Assembly (NCBI GenBank): GCA_026314275.1
Contig: CP111109.1
Span: 682,001-746,000, forward strand
Source: JAGOEY01 sp017997515
Lineage (GTDB): Bacteria > Pseudomonadota > Gammaproteobacteria > Burkholderiales > Burkholderiaceae_C
DNA length: 64,000 bases
Direction: 5' to 3'
Position 1 is the stretch's first letter; the number at the start of each line of letters is the position of its first letter. The position numbers were made by a program, and so were the translations under genes. Positions 1 to 6,668 of the stretch are shown here, piece by piece. The notes under the pieces were generated by a model. It was given only the letters and a program-made list of their open reading frames with translations. It was not told the origin of the DNA and searched no databases.

Positions 1-190
1 CCTCCTCGCCGCGCTTGATGTAGTTCACCACCAGCGCAATCACCGCCAGCATGCCCGCGCTGGCCCAGGCCACGGTGTGCAGGCCGTACAGCACATGCAT
101 GACCGTGCGGTCGTTGTCGGTGTGGACAGGGGTCGTTGCCGATGGAGCCGTCTGGGGCTCCACCACTTTGACGTCGATGATGTCGTTCAT
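1..190 (-). CDS. DUF4870-like membrane protein, N-terminal part (truncated by window edge)
   Basis: The first 63 codons are visible; the gene runs off the left edge. The protein starts MNDIIDVKVVEP, has a hydrophilic N-terminus of about 30 residues, then a hydrophobic stretch beginning near residue 36 (VLYGLHTVAWASAGMLAV), as expected for the first membrane helix of a small Tic20/DUF4870-type protein. Its ATG overlaps the TGA of hisE (ATGA), so it is the next gene of the his operon and probably translationally coupled. A DUF4870 gene after hisE is a gene order I know from related Burkholderiales, and the family call rests partly on that. The function is unknown. Confidence 0.6.
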   Translation of the reverse strand, partial: MNDIIDVKVVEPQTAPSATTPVHTDNDRTVMHVLYGLHTVAWASAGMLAVIALVVNYIKRGEE

Positions 191-555
191 TCGTTCACTC
201 CTTCACGTGCCAGCGCCTTGCGTAAAGCCTTTTCCTCAATGCCGCTGGTGCCCTCGCGGCGCTCCAGTTCAGTGATCACATCGGCAGGTGACAGGCCGTA
301 ATGCGCCAGCGCCACCATGGTGTGGAACCACAAATCGGCCACTTCGTTCACTATTTTTTGCGTATCGCCGCCGTGGTCGGCGTCTTTGGCAGCCAAAACC
401 ACCTCAGTGGCCTCTTCGCCGATCTTCTTGAGAAAAGCGTCTGGACCTTTGTGCAATAGCCGTGCCACGTAACTGGCACCGGGGTCGCCGCCATTGACAA
501 CTTTGCGGCTTTCGATCACGGCGGCCAGACGCGCCAGGGAGTCATTGGAGGACAT
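187..555 (-). CDS. hisE: Phosphoribosyl-ATP pyrophosphatase HisE
   Basis: Cytoplasmic enzyme of histidine synthesis that hydrolyses phosphoribosyl-ATP to phosphoribosyl-AMP and pyrophosphate (step 2). At 122 residues it has the usual length for a stand-alone HisE. The all-alpha MazG-like metal-binding signature is present: GEEATEVVLAAKDAD around residues 45-60 and NEVADLWFH near 75-85, with the expected E/E/E/D ligands. It lies 7 bases after hisI and overlaps the next gene by 4 bases (ATGA). HisE and HisI are separate proteins here, as is normal for betaproteobacteria; enterics have a fused HisIE. Confidence 0.95.
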   Translation of the reverse strand: MSSNDSLARLAAVIESRKVVNGGDPGASYVARLLHKGPDAFLKKIGEEATEVVLAAKDADHGGDTQKIVNEVADLWFHTMVALAHYGLSPADVITELERREGTSGIEEKALRKALAREGVNE

Positions 556-562
556 AGACGTT

Positions 563-952
563 TTATTTGTAGATGGAAGACGGGTCTTTCAAGACCGGCT
601 CAGTCACTTGCCAGGCACCGTCGCGGTACAGGCTGAAAAAACAGCTGTGGCGGCCGGTGTGGCAGGCGATACCGGGCTCGTGGCCGGTCTGGGTGACCAT
701 CAGCAATAACACGTCGTTGTCGCAGTCCATCCGGATTTCGTGCACGGTTTGCACGTGGCCCGACTCTTCACCCTTGAACCACAGCTTGTTGCGCGACCGG
801 CTGAAGTACACCGCCCGGCCCAGCTCGGCCGTTTTTTGCAAGGCCTCGCGGTTCATCCACGCAAACATCAGCACGTCTTTGCTGCCGTGCTCCTGCGCAA
901 TCACCGGCACCAAGCCCTGCGCGTCCCATTTCACATCATTTAACCAATTCAT
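563..952 (-). CDS. hisI: Phosphoribosyl-AMP cyclohydrolase HisI
   Basis: Opens the adenine ring of phosphoribosyl-AMP to give ProFAR (step 3 of histidine synthesis). The 129-residue protein starts MNWLNDVKWD. An in-frame ATG nine bases upstream (position 961) is possible but gives an atypical MFG extension. Metal-site features are visible: the DCDNDV aspartate cluster, and the cysteines in ACHTG and HSCF. HisI is zinc- and magnesium-dependent and a dimer in characterised homologues. The gene sits 31 bases after hisF and 7 bases before hisE. Confidence 0.95.
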   Translation of the reverse strand: MNWLNDVKWDAQGLVPVIAQEHGSKDVLMFAWMNREALQKTAELGRAVYFSRSRNKLWFKGEESGHVQTVHEIRMDCDNDVLLLMVTQTGHEPGIACHTGRHSCFFSLYRDGAWQVTEPVLKDPSSIYK

Positions 953-983
953 ACCGAACATTGTCGGTGATTTGGATGACAGC

Positions 984-1763
984 TTAAACACGCACCGGGA
1001 TACCCCGCGCAGCCATACAGGCCTTGGCTTCGGCGACGGTGAATTCACCGTAATGGAAGATGCTGGCGGCCAACACGGCGTCGGCACCACCTTGCTGGAC
1101 ACCGTCTGCCAGATGCTCCAACGTGCCGACACCACCCGAGGCAATCACGGGCACGCTGATAGCGTCGCTCACGGCGCGGGTCAGCGCCAGGTCGAAGCCA
1201 CTTTTGGTGCCATCACGGTCCATGCTGGTGAGCAAAATTTCACCCGCGCCGCGCCGTGCCATCTCGGTCGCCCAGGCCACCGCATCGAGGCCGGTGTTCT
1301 TGCGGCCACCGTGGCTGTAAACGTCCCAGCCCGGGCCCCGGGTTACTGCGTCTTCCGCGTTGCGGCGTTTGGCGTCAATCGCCACGACGATGCACTGCGC
1401 GCCGTATTTGGCCGAGGCGTCCTCGATCACCTGAGGGTTGGCAATGGCGGCGGAGTTAAAACTGACCTTGTCGGCCCCGGCGTTGAGCAGGCGGCGCACG
1501 TCTTCGACCACTCGCACACCACCTCCCACGGTCAGCGGGATAAATACTTGGGAGGCAACGGCCTCGATGATGTGCAGGATCAGATCGCGGCCATCGGAGG
1601 TAGCGGTAATGTCGAGGAAAGTGAGTTCGTCGGCGCCTTGATCGTTGTAACGGGCGGCAATCTCCACCGGGTCACCGGCGTCACGCAGCTCAACGAAGTT
1701 GACGCCCTTGACGACCCGACCTCCGGTCACGTCAAGGCAGGGAATGATGCGTTTAGCAAGCAT
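984..1763 (-). CDS. hisF: Imidazole glycerol phosphate synthase cyclase subunit HisF
   Basis: Cyclase half of the HisFH complex. It uses ammonia from HisH to convert PRFAR into imidazole glycerol phosphate and AICAR. The protein is 259 residues, a (beta/alpha)8 barrel. Both catalytic aspartates are in place: D11 in IPCLDV and the one near residue 130 in VVAIDAKR. The phosphate-binding GGG loop (TVGGGVR) and the SGG loop (IASGGVG) are present. Its glutaminase partner hisH is about 1.6 kb upstream in the same operon, separated by hisA and an inserted mutarotase gene. Confidence 0.97.
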   Translation of the reverse strand: MLAKRIIPCLDVTGGRVVKGVNFVELRDAGDPVEIAARYNDQGADELTFLDITATSDGRDLILHIIEAVASQVFIPLTVGGGVRVVEDVRRLLNAGADKVSFNSAAIANPQVIEDASAKYGAQCIVVAIDAKRRNAEDAVTRGPGWDVYSHGGRKNTGLDAVAWATEMARRGAGEILLTSMDRDGTKSGFDLALTRAVSDAISVPVIASGGVGTLEHLADGVQQGGADAVLAASIFHYGEFTVAEAKACMAARGIPVRV

Positions 1764-1787
1764 GGGTATCCAAAAAAGAAGAGGCGA

Positions 1788-2633
1788 TCAGACCAGCGCC
1801 AGATGCTGCCCGCCCGTCCAGCGCGCACCAGCAGCCAGGGTGACCGGCGTGTCGATCTGCGCAGCTTCAATACACAGCATCTGCACATAACCGTCCGGCG
1901 GCATGTCGGCCAGGGTGGCGCATTTGGCGGGGCCGGGGTTCCAGACCACGGTGTTGCCCAGGCTGGCGCTTTGGGCGACCTGCACAGTCTTGTGGCCATC
2001 GGTGAACTGCAGTGGCGCAGCCGCGGCGGTGAACACGCGGTCGAATTCACCGGTGAAATGGATGGCACCCTGGTGGTGGCTGTGGATATCGACCAGCGAA
2101 TCCCAGCTGGCGCAGCCATCCAATCCGTCCACACGGGTCTGGCCAATGTCGGCCACACGGAAGTAGGTGTGCAGGGCCAGCATGAAGCTCAGCGGTGTGG
2201 TGCCGGTGTTATCCACCGACACATCGAGCGCCAGGCGGCCACGAGCCAGCGTGAACGTCAGTTGCAGGCGAAAGTCATGCGGCCAGAGCGCCAGCGTGGC
2301 CGGGTTGCTGTCCAGGGTGAGCGCCAGTTGCACAGAACCGTCTTGGGCTGTCGCGTCGCCCGCCACCCAGGGCTGGTTGCGCGCAAACCCGTGTTTAGGC
2401 AGCGGTCCGCGTTCGTTGAACTGCGGGAAACACACCGGCACACCGCCGCGGATGGGCGAGCGGCCATCGAAGGGACTGCGCGGGCTTAGGTAAAGCTGTT
2501 CGGCACCAAAGGCTACCCACGACAACACATGGCCACCGTGCAGCGCCACCAGCAGGTGGTTGTCGGCATCAAGCCGCAGGCGCACACAGGGCTGGCCTGC
2601 AAACGCCTCGGGGGTGGCGATTGGATCAGGCAT
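1788..2633 (-). CDS. D-hexose-6-phosphate mutarotase-like protein (aldose 1-epimerase superfamily, YeaD type)
   Basis: Predicted to interconvert the alpha and beta anomers of glucose-6-phosphate or related sugar phosphates. The protein is 281 residues from MPDPIATPEAF, close to the family length, with a galactose-mutarotase-like beta-sandwich. Visible features are GGHVLSW near the N-terminus, the arginine-rich SPIRGGVPVCFPQF, the probable catalytic histidine in LALHTYFRV, and a late glutamate in CIEAAQID. The chosen ATG overlaps the end of hisA by 8 bases; an upstream start would overlap much more. It is followed 24 bases later by hisF. It has no known role in histidine synthesis, so its place between hisA and hisF is unusual. 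Confidence 0.85.
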   Translation of the reverse strand: MPDPIATPEAFAGQPCVRLRLDADNHLLVALHGGHVLSWVAFGAEQLYLSPRSPFDGRSPIRGGVPVCFPQFNERGPLPKHGFARNQPWVAGDATAQDGSVQLALTLDSNPATLALWPHDFRLQLTFTLARGRLALDVSVDNTGTTPLSFMLALHTYFRVADIGQTRVDGLDGCASWDSLVDIHSHHQGAIHFTGEFDRVFTAAAAPLQFTDGHKTVQVAQSASLGNTVVWNPGPAKCATLADMPPDGYVQMLCIEAAQIDTPVTLAAGARWTGGQHLALV

Positions 2634-3369
2634 TACCCAGCTCGTCGGCGCGCGCTTGGGCAGCGGCAAAGTCCAGGTCGCCGGAATAAATCGCACGGCC
2701 GCAGATCACACCCTCAACGCCTTCGTTTTCGACGGCGCAGAGTTGTTCGATGTCCATCATGCTGCCCAGGCCGCCCGAGGCGATCACGGGGATGGTCAGC
2801 GCCTGCGCCAGCTTGACGGTGGCGTCGATGTTGATGCCCGACAACATGCCGTCGCGGCCGATGTCGGTGTAGATGATGGATTCGACGCCCCAGTCCTCGA
2901 ACTTCTTGGCCAGATCCACCACTTCGTGGCCGGTGAGTTTGCTCCAGCCATCGGTGGCAACTTTGCCGTCCTTGGCGTCGAGGCCCACGATGATGTGGCC
3001 GCCGAATGCGCTGCAAGCGTCCTTGAGGAAGCCCGGGTTCTTGACCGCAGCGGTGCCGATGATCACGTAGCGCAGGCCGCCGTCGATGTATTTTTCGATG
3101 GTGTCGAGGTCCCGGATACCGCCACCGAGCTGCACCGGAATGTCGTCACCGACCGCCTTGAGGATGGAGCGGATGGCCGCGTAGTTTTGCGGCTTGCCCG
3201 CAAACGCACCGTTCAGGTCCACCAGGTGCAGGCGGCGTGCGCCCTGCGCGACCCATTTGAGGGCCATCGCGGCGGGGTCTTCGCCGAAGGTGGTGGACTG
3301 GTCCATGTCGCCTTGTTTGAGGCGAACGCAGTGGCCGTCTTTCAGGTCAATTGCAGGAATGAGAAGCAT
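2626..3369 (-). CDS. hisA: ProFAR isomerase HisA
   Basis: Amadori isomerase converting ProFAR to PRFAR (step 4 of histidine synthesis). The 247-residue (beta/alpha)8 barrel is homologous to HisF. The catalytic aspartates are visible at position 8 (IPAIDLKDG) and near 130 (GLDAKDG). Phosphate loops QLGGGIRD and IASGGLGS are present. It lies 36 bases after hisH and overlaps the start of the mutarotase gene by 8 bases. Confidence 0.97.
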   Translation of the reverse strand: MLLIPAIDLKDGHCVRLKQGDMDQSTTFGEDPAAMALKWVAQGARRLHLVDLNGAFAGKPQNYAAIRSILKAVGDDIPVQLGGGIRDLDTIEKYIDGGLRYVIIGTAAVKNPGFLKDACSAFGGHIIVGLDAKDGKVATDGWSKLTGHEVVDLAKKFEDWGVESIIYTDIGRDGMLSGINIDATVKLAQALTIPVIASGGLGSMMDIEQLCAVENEGVEGVICGRAIYSGDLDFAAAQARADELGNA

Positions 3370-3405
3370 GGTGCTGGATAAACGGTTGGCAGCTGTTGAA
3401 GAAAA

Positions 3406-4062
3406 TCAGGGATTCCAGTGCAAAAAGTTGCGGTACAGGCGCAAGCCGTATTCCGCACTCTTTTCCGGGTGAAACTGGGTGGCAAAAATATTATCCCGCG
3501 CGACGGCTGCGGTAAAGCGGGCGCCGTAGTCGGCCTCGCCCACGCTGTGTAACGCGGACGTGGGCTGGGCATAAAAGCTGTGCACGAAGTAGAAGTAGCT
3601 GTTGTCGGGCACACCGTCCCACAGCGCGTGGGGCTGGGCCTGGGCAACCTGGTTCCAGCCCATCTGGGGCACCTTGAACCGGCTGCCGTCTGGCTGGGTG
3701 CGGCCTGCCAGGTCGAACTTGCGCACGCGGCCCGGGATCAGGCCCAGGCCGGGGGTGTCTTGTTCTTCGCTGTGGTCGAGCAGCATTTGCATGCCCACAC
3801 ACACACCCATCAGCGGCTTGTTTGCGGCGGCGTGGATGACGGCGTCGAACATGCCGGAGTCGTGTAACTCGCGCATGCAGTCGCGCATGGCGCCCTGCCC
3901 TGGCAACACCACACGTTCTGCGGCCATGACTTCTTCGGGCCGGGTGGTCCACACCACGTCCACCCCGCTGCCTTGCGCAGCGTGGATGACGGCCTGCGTG
4001 ACGGAGCGCAGGTTACCCATGCCGTAGTCCACCACTGCCACTGTTTTTGCTGCGTTTTTCAT
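3406..4062 (-). CDS. hisH: Imidazole glycerol phosphate synthase glutaminase subunit HisH
   Basis: Class I glutamine amidotransferase that feeds ammonia to HisF. The protein is 218 residues. The nucleophilic cysteine lies in GVCVGMQML; the catalytic His-Glu pair is in QFHPEKS near residue 200. No Shine-Dalgarno sequence is visible before the ATG. Instead the ATG overlaps the stop codon of a 16-codon reading frame (4059-4109) inside a dispersed palindromic repeat that fills the gap between hisB and hisH. Confidence 0.96.
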   Translation of the reverse strand: MKNAAKTVAVVDYGMGNLRSVTQAVIHAAQGSGVDVVWTTRPEEVMAAERVVLPGQGAMRDCMRELHDSGMFDAVIHAAANKPLMGVCVGMQMLLDHSEEQDTPGLGLIPGRVRKFDLAGRTQPDGSRFKVPQMGWNQVAQAQPHALWDGVPDNSYFYFVHSFYAQPTSALHSVGEADYGARFTAAVARDNIFATQFHPEKSAEYGLRLYRNFLHWNP

Positions 4063-4109
4063 AGCTGGTTGCGCACGTCGGACAAGCGCAAAGTGCCAAT
4101 TTCGTTCAT
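4059..4109 (-). CDS. Possible 16-residue leader ORF formed by a repeat, overlapping the hisH start
   Basis: An ATG at 4107-4109 opens a frame encoding MNEIGTLRLSDVRNQL, whose TGA overlaps the hisH ATG as ATGA. The whole frame lies inside the repeat copy at 4061-4115. A second copy at 62633-62688 contains a similar short frame (MNDFGTWRTSTVRR), so the frame is a property of the repeat rather than evidence of selection here. Because hisH has no visible ribosome binding site, coupling through this short frame is plausible. It contains no histidine codons, so it is not a classical his attenuator peptide. Speculative. Confidence 0.3.
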   Translation of the reverse strand: MNEIGTLRLSDVRNQL

Positions 4110-4115
4110 AAAACT
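4061..4115. repeat. Dispersed palindromic repeat, copy 1 (hisB-hisH gap)
   Basis: The sequence begins ATAGCTGGTTGCGCACG and ends GTGCCAATTTCGTTCATAAAACT on the plus strand. The copy at 62633-62688 matches it closely at both ends (ATAGCT..TGCGCACG and AAGTGCCAA..TCGTTCATAAAAC). It occupies almost all of the gap between hisB and hisH and reaches into the hisH start codon. Confidence 0.75.
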
Positions 4116-4752
4116 ACAAGGAACCCTTGGTCGAGGGGATCACACCTGCCGACCGGGGGTCGCGCTCCAGCGCGGCGCGCAGGGCGCGGGCGAAGGCTTT
4201 GAACACGGTTTCGCACTGGTGGTGGGCGTTGATACCTTTGAGATTGTCGATGTGCAGCGTCACGCCCGCATGGTTCACGAAGCCCTGGAAAAACTCGTAG
4301 GTCAATTGGGTGTCAAAGCCGCCAATGCTGCCGCTGGTGAACGGAATGTGCAAGTGCAGCCCGGGCCGGCCCGAGAAGTCAATCACAACGCGGCTCAGCG
4401 CCTCGTCCAGCGGCACATAGGCGTGGCCGTAGCGGCGGATGCCTGATCTGTCGCCCACAGCCTTGGCAACGGCCTGGCCCAGGGTGATGCCCACGTCTTC
4501 GACCGTGTGGTGGCCGTCGATGTGCAGGTCGCCTTCGCACTGGATGTTCAGGTCAATCAAGCCGTGGCGCGCGATCTGGTCGAGCATGTGGTCAAAGAAA
4601 CCGATGCCGGTGGACAGGCTGGCCTGGCCGGTGCCGTCCAGGTTGACGCGGGCGGTGATCTTGGTTTCGGCCGTGTTGCGGCTGACTTCGGCAATCCGGT
4701 CAAGTGCAGGGTCGGCAGCCGGGTCAATAAAGGTCGTTGTGGGGGTCGTCAT
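4114..4752 (-). CDS. hisB: Imidazoleglycerol-phosphate dehydratase HisB
   Basis: Dehydrates imidazole glycerol phosphate to imidazole acetol phosphate (step 6). The protein is 212 residues and monofunctional; there is no N-terminal histidinol-phosphatase domain as in enterics. The manganese-binding histidine motifs are clear: FFDHMLDQIARHG, DGHHTVEDVG and INAHHQCETVFKA. Its ATG overlaps the stop of hisC (ATGA). A histidinol-phosphatase is still needed and is not in this window. Confidence 0.97.
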   Translation of the reverse strand: MTTPTTTFIDPAADPALDRIAEVSRNTAETKITARVNLDGTGQASLSTGIGFFDHMLDQIARHGLIDLNIQCEGDLHIDGHHTVEDVGITLGQAVAKAVGDRSGIRRYGHAYVPLDEALSRVVIDFSGRPGLHLHIPFTSGSIGGFDTQLTYEFFQGFVNHAGVTLHIDNLKGINAHHQCETVFKAFARALRAALERDPRSAGVIPSTKGSL

Positions 4753-5843
4753 AGGGATTCCTGGAGTGCGGCCAGCATCTGCGTGTTCTCGGGGGCGGTG
4801 CCCACCGTCAGGCGCAGGCAGTTGGCCAGCAATGGGTGCATTTTAGAAACGTTCTTGACCAGCACCTTGCGTGCCCGCATGCCATCGAAGGTTTTGGCCG
4901 CATCGGGGACGCGCAGCAGCACCATGTTGGCGTCGCTGTCCCAAGCGGTAACACCGGGCATATTGCGCAATGCTTCCAAAACAATAGCGCGCTGCGTCCG
5001 CAGGTCCTGCGCTTGCGCCTCAAAAGTATCTTGATGCTCCAGCGCAAACAGCGCGGTTTCGCAGTTCAACACGCTGATGTTGTACGGCGGGCGCACCTTG
5101 TCGATCTCAGCAATCAGCGCAGCCGGGCCGACCATGTAGCCCAGGCGGATGCCCGCCAAACCGAATTTGCTGAGCGTGCGCATCAGCAGCACATGGCTGT
5201 GGCGCGCGGGTGCAGCGCGGATTTCGTCGATCCAGCTGTGGCTGGAAAACGGCTGGTAGGCCTCGTCCATCACCACCAGCCCGCCGATCTGCGCCACGGC
5301 GTCGATGATCTGGTGGATGGCGGCGCGGCCCCACAGCTTGGCGGTGGGGTTGTTGGGGTACGCCAAGTAGGTGATGGCGGGACGGTGCTGCGCGATCGCG
5401 GCCAACATGGCGGGCAGGTCGAGGTCAAAGTTGGCCGCCAGCGGCACGCCATGGAAGGCCAGGCCTTGCAGCTGGGCACTCATCGCGTACATCACGAAGC
5501 CGGGCACCGGCGCGAGGATGGACGCCCCGTGCACATCGCAGGCCAACGCCAGCAGCGAGATCAGTTCATCCGAGCCATTGCCCAGCATCAGCGCGTAACC
5601 CTCGGGCATCTGGGCATAGGTAGCCAGCGCAGCCTTCAGGTCGTCCGTGCGGCTGCCGGGGTAGCGGTTCAGCGCCAAGGCACCCAGGCGCTGGCCCAGC
5701 GCGGCCTGCAGGTGCGCGGGCAGGCGGTGCGGGTTCTCCATCGCGTCGAGCTTGAGCATGCCGTCAGAGTCCTGCACGGCATACGCGTGCATGGACTGGA
5801 TGTCGGTGCGGATGCGGTTGAGGGGGTTATGGGTTGCGGTCAT
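4749..5843 (-). CDS. hisC: Histidinol-phosphate aminotransferase HisC
   Basis: PLP-dependent transaminase converting imidazole acetol phosphate and glutamate to histidinol phosphate (step 7). The 364-residue fold-type I enzyme has the PLP lysine in RTLSKFGLAGIRLGY, the substrate-side AYPNNPTAK loop and GNGSDELI near residue 95. The start codon overlaps the stop codon of the PIN-toxin gene (ATGA), so its translation now appears coupled to an unrelated toxin-antitoxin pair rather than to hisD. Confidence 0.96.
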   Translation of the reverse strand: MTATHNPLNRIRTDIQSMHAYAVQDSDGMLKLDAMENPHRLPAHLQAALGQRLGALALNRYPGSRTDDLKAALATYAQMPEGYALMLGNGSDELISLLALACDVHGASILAPVPGFVMYAMSAQLQGLAFHGVPLAANFDLDLPAMLAAIAQHRPAITYLAYPNNPTAKLWGRAAIHQIIDAVAQIGGLVVMDEAYQPFSSHSWIDEIRAAPARHSHVLLMRTLSKFGLAGIRLGYMVGPAALIAEIDKVRPPYNISVLNCETALFALEHQDTFEAQAQDLRTQRAIVLEALRNMPGVTAWDSDANMVLLRVPDAAKTFDGMRARKVLVKNVSKMHPLLANCLRLTVGTAPENTQMLAALQESL

Positions 5844-6298
5844 GGCGTGGAATCCAGAAGTTCAATGCCGACTTTGAAAGGGTTGATGACCTGTACGCCA
5901 CCGTAATGCTGCCCGTGCGACATGTCTTCACTCAGAAGGTAACGGCAGCCCAAATGCTGGGCCGCTGCCACCACCAGGCTGTCCCAGTAGTGCAGGCCAT
6001 ATCGGCTCTCCACCGCCCAGGCGGACTCCACCGTGGCGTGGTCGATTTGCCAGGGCTGCCACAGCTCGTAGCGGCGCACCTCGGCACGGGCGTCACCTGC
6101 GGGCATGGGAGGCTTGATTTTGCGGGTGGCAATGACGTAGAACTCGTTTAAAACCTGCGTACTCAGGCGTCCCACGCCACGCTGCCACAGCACTCCCAGC
6201 CAGTCGATGGCGGCTTTTTGCTTGGCCGGGTCGGCACTGTCTTCGCTGTAGATCAGGATATTGGCGTCGACAAAAACGCTGAGTGCTTCACTGCTCAT
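5840..6298 (-). CDS. PIN-domain ribonuclease toxin (VapC family)
   Basis: A 152-residue PIN-domain protein, predicted to cleave RNA when freed from its antitoxin. The conserved acidic residues are all visible: D11 (FVDANILIY), E52 (VLNEFYV), D106 (YWDSLVV) and D125 (LLSEDM). Its ATG overlaps the stop codon of the ribbon-helix-helix gene, the usual antitoxin-toxin layout, and its own stop overlaps the hisC start. The family and pairing are clear; the exact RNA target cannot be read from the sequence. Confidence 0.88.
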   Translation of the reverse strand: MSSEALSVFVDANILIYSEDSADPAKQKAAIDWLGVLWQRGVGRLSTQVLNEFYVIATRKIKPPMPAGDARAEVRRYELWQPWQIDHATVESAWAVESRYGLHYWDSLVVAAAQHLGCRYLLSEDMSHGQHYGGVQVINPFKVGIELLDSTP

Positions 6299-6528
6299 GC
6301 GCCGCGATCGTAGACGTCAGCACGCTGGGGGTAGGCCTGACCGTCTGACTTCCAGAGCCGCGCCTTGGTTTGCCAATCGTGCATGGCGCGCTGGTACGCA
6401 TCGGTGCGCTGCATCTTCTCCGCCAGCATCTCTCCCACCAGCCGCGACACACTGGTGTTGCGCTTGGCCGCCTCGATACGTGCCCATTCCAGGGCCGCAT
6501 CTTCCATGGTGATGGTGACGTTTTTCAT
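6295..6528 (-). CDS. Ribbon-helix-helix antitoxin
   Basis: A 77-residue protein with an N-terminal strand (MKNVTITMED) followed by two helices (EWARIEAAKRNTSVSRLV...), typical of MetJ/Arc/CopG DNA-binding antitoxins. The charged C-terminal half probably wraps the PIN toxin. The start was chosen because it begins exactly at the ribbon strand and lies 14 bases downstream of a pair of short dyads that look like its operator (6542-6570). Upstream ATGs would add about 80 non-RHH residues. Expected to repress its own operon, strengthened by the toxin. Confidence 0.85.
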   Translation of the reverse strand: MKNVTITMEDAALEWARIEAAKRNTSVSRLVGEMLAEKMQRTDAYQRAMHDWQTKARLWKSDGQAYPQRADVYDRGA

Positions 6529-6541
6529 GGTTTGGATTTTA

Positions 6542-6570
6542 CACGAAGTTCGTGGCGCACGATTTTTGTG
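6542..6570. promoter_or_regulatory. Tandem 13-bp dyads, likely operator of the RHH/PIN operon
   Basis: Positions 6542-6554 form a perfect palindrome (CACGAAGTTCGTG: 6-bp arms, 1-bp centre). After a 3-bp spacer, 6558-6570 (CACGATTTTTGTG) is a second, imperfect dyad with one arm mismatch. Centre-to-centre distance is 16 bp. Tandem short dyads just before the antitoxin start are the usual binding site of ribbon-helix-helix dimers. The surrounding A/T-rich stretch (6531-6610) is where the promoter should be; I could not fix its -35 and -10 boxes. Confidence 0.6.
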
Positions 6571-6640
6571 TAAATCTTGTCTGGCAGCAAAAAAACATCC
6601 AAAATATAAATGAAAACACACCGAAATGCCCGCTGAATAT

Positions 6641-6668
6641 GCGCAGACAGCTACTACATTTATAGCAA
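6641..6668. repeat. Dispersed palindromic repeat, copy 2 (partial)
   Basis: A short copy showing the AGCTA...TATAGC arm pair of the family next to a GCGC core half (GCGCAGACAGCTACTACATTTATAGC). On the minus strand it supplies the TAA stop codon of the McrC-like gene. Confidence 0.55.

Noticed and set aside
6529..6659. A longer antitoxin beginning near 6768
   Set aside because: It would run through the operator dyads and the repeat and add residues unlike any ribbon-helix-helix protein.
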